Positions 1 to 4,217 of a DNA stretch of 7,299 nucleotides are shown here, piece by piece; the first letter of the stretch is position 1, and every line of letters starts with the position of its first letter. The stretch covers positions 1 through 7,299 of the forward strand of contig DAHVRG010000041.1 in assembly GCA_027322565.1 (NCBI GenBank), in the 5' to 3' direction. A program made the translations under genes and the position numbers. The DNA is from Georgenia sp. (GTDB lineage: Bacteria; Actinomycetota; Actinomycetes; Actinomycetales; Actinomycetaceae). The notes under the pieces are model-generated. The model searched no databases, had not been told where the DNA came from, and was given only the letters and a program-made list of their open reading frames with translations.

Positions 1-1
1 C

Positions 2-244
2 GTCGTCGCGAGCGACATCGGCCTCCTCGCGCGTCTCGTGCCGACGACGACGGCGCTGTGGACCGGCACTCCGGACAACCCGGTCGCGGACTACTACGTC
101 GTCGACCGGGAGAACCCGACGTGGGGTGGCAACCCGCCGGAGGACGCCGCCGCGTATGCCGAGGACAAGCACCCGGGGACGAGCTACGAGCTCGTCCTGG
201 ACCGCGACGGCTACCAGGTCGCCCGGCTCGTCGCGGGCGGCTGA
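2..244 (+). CDS. C-terminal fragment of a probable DUF2079-like membrane protein (5' end off the window)
   Basis: The reading frame is open from the left edge to a TGA at 242-244, giving the last 80 residues of a protein whose start is outside the window. There is no membrane segment in the visible part. It begins VVASDIGLLARLVPTTTALW, contains ADYYVVDRENPTW, and ends in a YELVLDRDGYQVARL stretch. An order of 'V.AS..L...L..R', then 'DYVVVD', then 'YELV.DRDG...L' is, from memory, how the extracytoplasmic tail of DUF2079 integral membrane proteins ends. That family assignment is an inference from a short tail and is only moderately likely; a GT39/GT-C type glycosyltransferase tail is the main alternative. 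The frame is real: codon use is strongly GC3-biased, and it converges on fluC with only 7 bp between the stops. The ATG-like or GTG codons inside (for example GTG at 38) are not starts because the frame runs upstream of them. Confidence 0.7.
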   Translation, partial: VVASDIGLLARLVPTTTALWTGTPDNPVADYYVVDRENPTWGGNPPEDAAAYAEDKHPGTSYELVLDRDGYQVARLVAGG

Positions 245-257
245 GCGGCGCTCAGCC
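239..257. terminator. Symmetric hairpin holding both convergent stop codons
   Basis: GGCTGAGC (239-246) and GCTCAGCC (250-257) are perfect reverse complements around the 3-base loop GGC. The plus-strand TGA of the upstream gene (242-244) and the minus-strand TGA of the distal fluC gene (254-252) occupy equivalent places in the two arms. Neither side has a T run, so this would be a U-less, bidirectional terminator or a 3'-end protecting hairpin. The structure is seen directly; the terminator role is inferred. Confidence 0.5.
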
Positions 258-623
258 CAGCACCCACGCCCCGACCAGGGCCCCGGCCGCCGCCGCGGCC
301 GTCGTCGTCAGCAAGGTCCCGCACGCGTAGCCCGCCGCGGCACCGACCCGGCCACGCTGCAGGAGCCGGACCGCGTCCAGGCTCGCCGTGGAGAAGGTCG
401 TGTAACCACCGCAGAACCCGGCGACGCCGACGACGTACGCTGCCGGCGCCAGGGCGCCGGCGCCAAGCGCAGCGCCGAGCAGCCCGGCGAGGAAGGAGCC
501 GGAGACGTTGACGACGACGGTGCCCCGCGGGACCGCGTCGACGTCACCCGCCGGGAGCAGCGCGTCGACGGTGTAGCGCAGCGCGGCGCCCAGCCCGCCG
601 GCGAGAGCGACCAGGACGATCAC
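252..623 (-). CDS. fluC: Fluoride channel/exporter subunit FluC (CrcB), distal gene of the pair
   Basis: A 123-residue Fluc-family protein, the usual size for one four-helix subunit. Fluc subunits form dual-topology dimers in the cytoplasmic membrane that let F- out of the cell. Family marks in order: GGLGAALRY (residues 9-17, with TM1 Arg16), GTVVVNVSGSFLAG (34-47, pore Asn39), and GFCGGYTTFSTASLD (69-83), the break-helix motif around the central Na+ site. The first phenylalanine of the 'Phe box' is kept (F77), but the second, normally in TTFSTF, is Ala80. The start is GTG at 623-621, which overlaps the TGA of the upstream fluC by 4 bp (GTGA); only a weak purine-rich stretch precedes it, so translational coupling is expected. 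A longer open frame continues upstream but covers the other fluC and has no family similarity. Co-transcribed with the 620-1021 gene. Confidence 0.93.
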   Translation of the reverse strand: MIVLVALAGGLGAALRYTVDALLPAGDVDAVPRGTVVVNVSGSFLAGLLGAALGAGALAPAAYVVGVAGFCGGYTTFSTASLDAVRLLQRGRVGAAAGYACGTLLTTTAAAAAGALVGAWVLG

Positions 624-1021
624 CGCGTCGCGTCCCGTCCCCGGCTCCCGAACACGACACCGGCCCCGCACGCGGCGAGGCCGCACGCGACCGTCCCGAG
701 CCCGTAGGCGACCGCGCCCACCCACTGCTCGCCCGCGACCCGCTCCCACACCTCGACGGCGATGCCGGAGTAGGTGGTGAAGCCGCCGAGCGCACCGGTG
801 GCGAGGAGCAGCCGCAGCCGTTCGCGCCGCGAGGCGGCGAGCCTGCTCCGCGCGAGTCGCTCGAGGAGCAGCCCGAGGAGGAATGCTCCCAGGGTGTTCA
901 CGACGAGCGTGGCGAGAGCACCTTGCGCACCTGCCGCCGCGACGACGGTATGCCTGGTGACGGCGCCGGCGGCTCCTCCGACCGCGACGACCCCCACGGC
1001 ACGCGGGTCCGGCAGGGACAT
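620..1021 (-). CDS. fluC: Fluoride channel/exporter subunit FluC (CrcB), proximal gene of the pair
   Basis: A 133-residue Fluc-family membrane protein encoded first in a two-gene unit. Visible motifs are GGAAGAVTRH (residues 15-24, TM1 Arg23), VVNTLGAFLLG (40-50, pore Asn42) and TGALGGFTTYSGIAVEV (75-91). It is more divergent than its partner: the cysteine of GFCGG is Leu78, and the two Phe-box positions are Tyr84 and Ile87. Tandem unequal crcB genes are common in Gram-positive bacteria and are thought to give heterodimeric channels; the pairing here is inferred from the 4-bp overlap. The ATG at 1021 is chosen because a GGAGG Shine-Dalgarno lies 5 nt upstream; the open frame reaches back to 1102, but that would run into the divergent copC gene. 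The C-terminus ends in a basic tail (SRGRDATR). No fluoride riboswitch is visible upstream. Confidence 0.92.
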   Translation of the reverse strand: MSLPDPRAVGVVAVGGAAGAVTRHTVVAAAGAQGALATLVVNTLGAFLLGLLLERLARSRLAASRRERLRLLLATGALGGFTTYSGIAVEVWERVAGEQWVGAVAYGLGTVACGLAACGAGVVFGSRGRDATR

Positions 1022-1023
1022 GG

Positions 1024-1038
1024 CCACCTCCGAGGTGG
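1024..1038 (-). promoter_or_regulatory. Shine-Dalgarno of fluC embedded in an odd palindrome
   Basis: CCACCTC (1024-1030) and GAGGTGG (1032-1038) are perfect 7-bp inverted repeats around one C at 1031. On the minus strand the GGAGG at 1031-1027 sits 5 nt before the fluC ATG, so it is a good ribosome binding site and fixes that start. As DNA this could be an operator in the shared fluC/copC intergenic region, centred about 50 bp upstream of the proposed copC start point. As RNA it could fold only as a 6-bp stem with a 3-nt loop, masking part of the binding site. A TACCGT box on the minus strand at 1044-1039 could be the fluC -10, giving a leader of about 11 nt; this is weak and no -35 is clear. 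The ribosome binding site role is likely; operator or masking is speculative. Confidence 0.55.
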
Positions 1039-1068
1039 ACGGTACAGCCCGGCCGCGCACCGGTTGCC

Positions 1069-1074
1069 TACAAT
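1069..1074 (+). promoter_or_regulatory. -10 box for a leaderless copC mRNA
   Basis: TACAAT fits the actinobacterial TANNNT -10 consensus. Its last T would be position -7, which puts +1 exactly on the A of the copC ATG at 1081. No Shine-Dalgarno precedes that ATG, as expected for leaderless translation. No convincing -35 hexamer is seen 16-19 bp upstream. Confidence 0.55.
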
Positions 1075-1080
1075 GCAGCC

Positions 1081-1731
1081 ATGTCCACCATGTCCGTCGC
1101 ACTTCGCCGTGCCCGCGTCCTCCTCGTCTCCCTCGTCGCCGTCGTCGGGCTCGTGGCGGTCGGGACCGCCGCAGCCGCCCACGACGTGCTCATCGACTCC
1201 GACCCGGCCGACGGCGCGGTGCTCGACGAGTCCCCCACCTCGGTGGTGCTCACCTTCAACAACCCGCCGCTCGAGGTCGGCTCCGCCATCTCCGTCGTCG
1301 ACGCCGACGGCGCGACCGTGGCCGAGGGGACCGGTCGGGTGGAGGGCAACGACGTCGTGCTCGACCTCGACGGTGTGCTGCCCGCGGGTGACCTCGAGGT
1401 GCGTTGGCGCGTCGCCTCGAGCGACGGCCACCCGATCGAGGGCACGATCCCGTTCACCCTCGAGGTGGAGGATGCCGCCGTCGCCGAGCCGACGGAGGAC
1501 GCGACGACGTCCGCACCCGCAGAGTCCACCGCCCCCGCGGACGGCCCCGCCGTCACCGCCGACGCACCGGCCGTGACGCAGGAGGCCACGACGCAGGAGG
1601 CGGAGCAGGCGGGAGGCCTCGCCGGCCTGCCGACCTGGCTCAAGGTAGCCATCGGGATCGCCGCCCTCGGCTCGGTCGCCGGGCTCGTCGTCCTCGTGGC
1701 GCGACGGCTGCGCGGTGACCGCCGCGTGTGA
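1081..1731 (+). CDS. copC: CopC-domain copper-binding protein with C-terminal membrane anchor
   Basis: A 216-residue exported protein. Residues 1-33 form a Sec signal peptide (basic n-region RRAR, a hydrophobic core, then TAAAA) with probable cleavage before His34, so the mature protein starts with HD as CopC proteins do. Residues 34-129 are the CopC/YobA beta-sandwich, with DSDPADGAVLDESP (39-52) and VRWRVASSDGHPIEGTIPF (107-125). In CopC proteins the N-terminal His plus the Asp and His of this SxDGH motif bind Cu(II); here these are His34, Asp115 and His117. Residues 130-183 are an Ala/Thr/Glu/Pro-rich spacer, and about 186-207 a single membrane helix followed by RRLRGDRR, so the domain is tethered outside the membrane. 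There is no CopD domain or neighbouring copD/ycnI gene, so binding or sequestration is more likely than import through a known partner. ATG 1081 is preferred to the in-frame ATG at 1090 because of the -10 spacing. Confidence 0.9.
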   Translation: MSTMSVALRRARVLLVSLVAVVGLVAVGTAAAAHDVLIDSDPADGAVLDESPTSVVLTFNNPPLEVGSAISVVDADGATVAEGTGRVEGNDVVLDLDGVLPAGDLEVRWRVASSDGHPIEGTIPFTLEVEDAAVAEPTEDATTSAPAESTAPADGPAVTADAPAVTQEATTQEAEQAGGLAGLPTWLKVAIGIAALGSVAGLVVLVARRLRGDRRV

Positions 1732-1750
1732 GGAACCTCTCCGGCGAGAC

Positions 1751-1779
1751 GGGTCACTGCCCGGAGCGGGCGATGACCC
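1751..1779 (+). terminator. Strong hairpin after copC, no T run
   Basis: GGGTCA (1751-1756) pairs with TGACCC (1774-1779), and GCCCG (1759-1763) pairs with CGGGC (1767-1771) around a GAG loop. The two positions between the stems give one C-A mismatch and one U-G wobble, so the whole is a nearly continuous 13-bp stem, starting 20 nt after the copC stop. There is no T tract after it. It is a likely GC-rich, U-less terminator for copC. Confidence 0.55.
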
Positions 1780-1785
1780 CCGGAA

Positions 1786-1802
1786 ACCGCGGGTTACCGC
1801 GG
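1786..1802 (+). repeat. ACCGCGG direct repeat with 10-bp period / short hairpin
   Basis: ACCGCGG occurs at 1786-1792 and again at 1796-1802, one helical turn apart. Because CCGCGG is itself palindromic, the same bases can form a 6-bp stem with a GTTA loop (1787-1802). It lies between the copC hairpin and the lipoprotein promoter, 57-73 bp upstream of the -10 box. It may be an operator, a second terminator hairpin, or chance in GC-rich DNA. Confidence 0.3.
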
Positions 1803-1858
1803 CTCTGCCGGTCCTGTCGGGGCCTGAATATTGCCGTGCTCGGGTGCCGGTGCCGGTT

Positions 1859-1864
1859 TACCGT
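1859..1864 (+). promoter_or_regulatory. -10 box for a leaderless lipoprotein mRNA
   Basis: TACCGT fits TANNNT and is followed by 7 nt and then the ATG at 1872, so transcription would start at 1871 or at the A of the start codon. No Shine-Dalgarno is present in the 30 bp before the ATG. A TTGCCG at 1831-1836 resembles a -35 box, but the 22-bp spacer is too long. Confidence 0.45.
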
Positions 1865-1871
1865 CTACCTC

Positions 1872-2351
1872 ATGACACGTCGACTTCTTCTTCCCGCCGT
1901 GCTGCTGCTCGGCCTCGCCGGCTGCAGCTCCAGCACCCCCGACGACACGGCCGCGACCGGTGAGCCGGCCGAGCAGAGCCCGGAGATCGAGGTCTGCGAG
2001 GGCTTCTACGAGGGGACCGGCACGCCGCTCGCCGAGCGGGCGGAGAACGCCCGGGCGGCACTCGGTGCGGGTGAGGTCGAGGCCGGAGCGAGCTACTCCG
2101 AGGTCAACGCACTCGAGCAGCGCATCTCCGAGCTGGGGAGCGAGGCCCCGGCCGAGCTCGCATCCCTGCTCGAGGAGGTCAACACCCCGTTCACCGAGGC
2201 GGTCGCCGCGGTCAACGAGGCCAATGCCGCCGAGGTGCCCGAGGGCGAGGAGCCGCAGTTCCCGGACCTCACGACGATCGACGTCTCCGGTTCCGAGGCC
2301 GCGCAGGCCGAGCTCGAGAGCGCCTGCAGCGACGCCGGCTACGGCGCCTGA
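1872..2351 (+). CDS. Small acidic lipoprotein of unknown function
   Basis: A 159-residue protein I do not recognise. It begins MTRRLLLPAVLLLGLAGCSS: a lipoprotein signal peptide with lipobox LAGC and lipidated Cys18, so it should be anchored on the outer face of the cytoplasmic membrane. After a flexible Ser/Thr/Pro/Glu linker (19-40), the remainder is acidic, Ala/Glu-rich and probably mostly alpha-helical (for example about 50-120). Only two other cysteines exist, Cys42 near the start of the domain and Cys152 near the end, which could form a disulfide clamping the fold. The open frame continues upstream to 1728, but that would add 48 residues ahead of a perfect signal peptide, so ATG 1872 is chosen, also supported by the -10 spacing. 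The last 13 bp overlap the convergent PfkB-like gene. No partner gene is evident. Confident as a lipoprotein gene, no function assignable. Confidence 0.85.
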   Translation: MTRRLLLPAVLLLGLAGCSSSTPDDTAATGEPAEQSPEIEVCEGFYEGTGTPLAERAENARAALGAGEVEAGASYSEVNALEQRISELGSEAPAELASLLEEVNTPFTEAVAAVNEANAAEVPEGEEPQFPDLTTIDVSGSEAAQAELESACSDAGYGA

Positions 2352-3274
2352 GCCAGCCCGTCGGTCGGCGCCGCGGTGCCCGCGGCCGCCGAGCCGGGCA
2401 CGGCCGCTGCCGCCTCGACGACCACCGCCTCCCGCAGCCCGTCCGGCTCGGCGTGGGCCACGGTCCAGGCGGCAGCGGCCGCGGCGTACTCCATCGCCGC
2501 GGGCGGGGCGCAGCCGCGGGCGAAGATGAAGTGGGCGAGCGTGGCGAAGTACGTCGCCCCCAGCCCCGGCGGCGGGGCACCCGGTCCCAGGTCCCGGGCG
2601 GGCACGTGGATGACGTCCGGGCTGTCGAGCGCGGCCCCGATCGCGCCTCGCGCCCCGAGCGTCACGACGACGAGACGGGCCGTGGAGCGGTGCCGCCACG
2701 CCGACAGCAGCGCGAGCTCGTCGACGTCGGGGGCCAGGCGCATGCAGATGAGGTCCGCGGCGAGGTAGGGCTGCTGCTCCAGCCCCGGCGGACCGCCGGT
2801 GCGGCCGAGGCCGACCGCCACCGGCACCCCGACCGCGCGTGCCCCGGTGATGAGCGCGTCCGCCGGGAGGACCCCGTCGACGACGAGCAGGTCGGAGGTG
2901 GCGAGGGCACCGAGGTCGAGCTCGACGTAGGTCGTCGGGGCGTCCCCGACGTCCCGGTTGACCTGCCGGCGCCCGTGTCGGTCCTCGAGGACGACGGCGC
3001 GCGGTGAGCGGGTCAGGGTGCGCGGGCTCATCGCCGAGTTGACGCCGTAGCGGTACGCTGCCGCGTCGACGGTCGCGGCGGCGGCGTCCTCTCCGAGCGG
3101 CGCCGCGAGGTAGACCTCGTTCCCGTACCCGGCCAGCGTGCGGGCGACGGTGAACCCCGAGCCGCCCACCGACGTCGCGATGGGGACGTCACGCACCCGC
3201 TGGTACGGCACCGGGAAGTCCCCCACGTGCACGGTGTGCACTGTGTAGGCCATACCGACGACCAGCGTTCGCAT
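2339..3274 (-). CDS. PfkB/ribokinase-fold carbohydrate kinase-like protein, catalytic Asp missing
   Basis: A 311-residue protein with the layout of PfkB-family sugar or nucleoside kinases. It starts MRTLVVGMAYTVHTVHVGD. The first signature region is SVGGSGFTVARTLAGYGNEV (35-54): GG and the xAxxLAxxG pattern are present, but the usual sugar-contacting Asn of GGxxxN is absent. VVTLGARGAIG (203-213) matches the nucleotide-binding VTLGxxG loop. The second signature, normally DTxGAGDxF, reads PPGLGATYF (235-243): GAGD has become GLGA, so the catalytic base Asp is Ala240. The anion-hole glycines are kept. A kinase reaction by the usual mechanism therefore looks unlikely; sugar or nucleotide binding, or regulation, is possible. 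ATG 3274 has a good Shine-Dalgarno. The tail from about 285 is Ala-rich and low in complexity, and its stop (TAG) lies inside the convergent lipoprotein gene. It is on the same strand as, and 163 bp after, the mutase gene. Fold assignment is confident, activity is not. Confidence 0.85.
   Translation of the reverse strand: MRTLVVGMAYTVHTVHVGDFPVPYQRVRDVPIATSVGGSGFTVARTLAGYGNEVYLAAPLGEDAAAATVDAAAYRYGVNSAMSPRTLTRSPRAVVLEDRHGRRQVNRDVGDAPTTYVELDLGALATSDLLVVDGVLPADALITGARAVGVPVAVGLGRTGGPPGLEQQPYLAADLICMRLAPDVDELALLSAWRHRSTARLVVVTLGARGAIGAALDSPDVIHVPARDLGPGAPPPGLGATYFATLAHFIFARGCAPPAAMEYAAAAAAWTVAHAEPDGLREAVVVEAAAAVPGSAAAGTAAPTDGLAQAP
2376..2401 (+). terminator. Possible hairpin terminator of the lipoprotein gene inside the convergent gene
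   Basis: GTGCCCG (2376-2382) and CGGGCAC (2395-2401) form a perfect 7-bp stem with a 12-nt loop, 25 nt after the lipoprotein stop. It lies in the 3' coding end of the minus-strand PfkB-like gene, in its low-complexity Ala/Gly/Pro tail, where such repeats also arise by chance. No T run follows. Confidence 0.27.
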
Positions 3275-3280
3275 GGTTGT

Positions 3281-3287
3281 CCCCCTT
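3281..3287 (-). promoter_or_regulatory. Ribosome binding site fixing the PfkB-like start
   Basis: The minus strand reads AAGGGGG 6 nt before the ATG at 3274. The same frame is open much further upstream (to 3958, across the mutase gene), so this site is what decides the start. Confidence 0.7.
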
Positions 3288-3323
3288 CGGTTGCCGCGAC
3301 TCTGCGGAACCCCGCCGAGGACG

Positions 3324-3329
3324 AGCGTA
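3324..3329 (-). promoter_or_regulatory. Candidate -10 box for the PfkB-like gene
   Basis: TACGCT on the minus strand fits TANNNT and would give a leader of about 43 nt containing the ribosome binding site. No clear -35 is seen. The box suggests the gene can be transcribed separately from the mutase gene, but the motif is short and may be chance. Confidence 0.25.
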
Positions 3330-3403
3330 GCCCTCTCACCCCCGGGCGCACCTCGGGCGGAGGGACCATCCTGCCCGTCGGACGGCGGACCGTGCGGCAG
3401 GCC

Positions 3404-3420
3404 GAAAGAACCCCGCGGGT
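3404..3420 (-). terminator. Weak hairpin plus T-rich tail after the mutase gene
   Basis: On the minus strand, ACCC-GCG-GGGT (3420-3410) is followed by TCTTTC (3409-3404), 17 nt past the mutase stop. The stem is only 4 bp, so termination would be partial at best. The same 163-bp gap also holds CCGTC-G-GACGG (3375-3385), a short odd palindrome of unknown role. Confidence 0.25.
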
Positions 3421-3437
3421 ACTCGTCGGAAGGACCG

Positions 3438-4181
3438 TCAGGTCCCGCCCTGGGCGGCGATCTGGGCCGCCTCCTCGGCCGCCACGTGCGGGTCCAGGTA
3501 GCGGCCGCCGCGCACGAGTGGGGTGAGGTCCGGGCGCAGCTGGTAGAGCAGCGGCCGGGCGTTGGGCAGGTTGAGCTCGCGCAGCTCCGCCGCGGTGAGT
3601 CCGTCGACGAGGGCGCAGAGGGCGCGCAGCGAGTTGCCGTGGGCGACGACGAGGACCCGCTTCCCCTGCCGCAGCGCGCGGCCGAGCTCGCCGGTCCACA
3701 GCGGCCGTACCCGCTCGACGACGTCCGCGAGCGACTCGGTCGGTGCGAGCGCCTCCGGGGGCAGCCGGTCGAAGGGCGGCAGGGTGCGCCACAGGGCGAC
3801 CGTGCTGTCGGGCAGCGGGTCGGGACGCCCGTCGAGCGACCGGCGCCAGTGGAGGAAGAGGTCGTGTCCGTAGCGGGCGACGACGTCCCGCTTGTGGTGG
3901 CCGGTGAGCGCGCCGTAGCTGCGCTCGTTGAGCCGCCAGTGACGCTGCACCGGGCCACCGACGGCAGCGGCGATGATGTCGGCGGTGTGCCACGAACGGG
4001 CCAGCGCCGAGGCCATGACGAGGTCCGGCTGCCATCCCGTCCCCCGGATCCTGGCGGCAGCGTCGTGGGTGCTCTGCTCGCCGTGCGGGGTGAGGCCGAC
4101 GTCGAGCACGCCGGTGAAGAGGCCGAGCGCGTTGGCCGCGCTCTCCCCGTGACGGACGAGCATGAGGGAGCCGGTGGTCAC
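3438..4181 (-). CDS. gpmA: 2,3-bisphosphoglycerate-dependent phosphoglycerate mutase (GpmA-type)
   Basis: A 247-residue cytoplasmic enzyme of the histidine phosphatase superfamily, the normal length for dPGM, interconverting 3- and 2-phosphoglycerate in glycolysis and gluconeogenesis. The expected active-site set is all visible: LVRHGES (8-14) with Arg10 and phospho-acceptor His11, Asn17, LFTG (21-24), Arg62, LNERSYGALTGHHK (84-97) with catalytic Glu86, Tyr89 and Lys97, WRRS with Arg113/Arg114, and VVAHGNSLRA (178-187) with His181 and Asn183. It is somewhat divergent: ESxWN is ESAAN, and the C-terminal NIPTG is NLPNA. It may therefore be a second copy or a related phosphatase rather than the main glycolytic enzyme. 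The start is GTG 4181, chosen over ATG 4163 because GAGAGGG lies 7 nt upstream of the GTG and the ATG has none. It follows the CYTH gene by 36 bp on the same strand, which suggests co-transcription. Confidence 0.9.
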   Translation of the reverse strand: MTTGSLMLVRHGESAANALGLFTGVLDVGLTPHGEQSTHDAAARIRGTGWQPDLVMASALARSWHTADIIAAAVGGPVQRHWRLNERSYGALTGHHKRDVVARYGHDLFLHWRRSLDGRPDPLPDSTVALWRTLPPFDRLPPEALAPTESLADVVERVRPLWTGELGRALRQGKRVLVVAHGNSLRALCALVDGLTAAELRELNLPNARPLLYQLRPDLTPLVRGGRYLDPHVAAEEAAQIAAQGGT

Positions 4182-4188
4182 CGCCCCA

Positions 4189-4195
4189 CCCTCTC
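4189..4195 (-). promoter_or_regulatory. Ribosome binding site deciding the GTG start of the mutase
   Basis: The minus strand reads GAGAGGG 7 nt before GTG 4181. The alternative ATG at 4163 is preceded by GTGACCACCGGCTCCCTC, which has no such site. Confidence 0.55.
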
Positions 4196-4217
4196 ACCGG
4201 CGGGCGGCCGGCTCCCC

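Noticed and set aside
126..707. A 193-codon plus-strand open frame opposite the fluC genes
   Set aside because: The translation is Arg/Ala/Pro-rich and featureless, and it lies across the clear fluC coding sequence on the other strand.
1022..1080. Fluoride riboswitch upstream of fluC
   Set aside because: Only 59 bp are available before the divergent copC start, and I do not find the conserved crcB-motif pseudoknot core on the minus strand.
1728..1871. N-terminal extension of the lipoprotein to an ATG at 1728
   Set aside because: It would place 48 residues before a perfect lipoprotein signal peptide, overlap the copC stop region, and run through two hairpins.
3275..3958. Upstream extension of the PfkB-like frame
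   Set aside because: The extra 228 codons run antisense-like through the mutase gene in another frame, are Arg/Ser-rich, and a good Shine-Dalgarno precedes ATG 3274.
4197..4211. CCGGC-N5-GCCGG hairpin between the CYTH and mutase genes as a terminator
   Set aside because: The stem is only 5 bp in a 36-bp gap of nearly pure G and C, and such pairs are common by chance here; too weak to argue that the two genes are transcribed separately.
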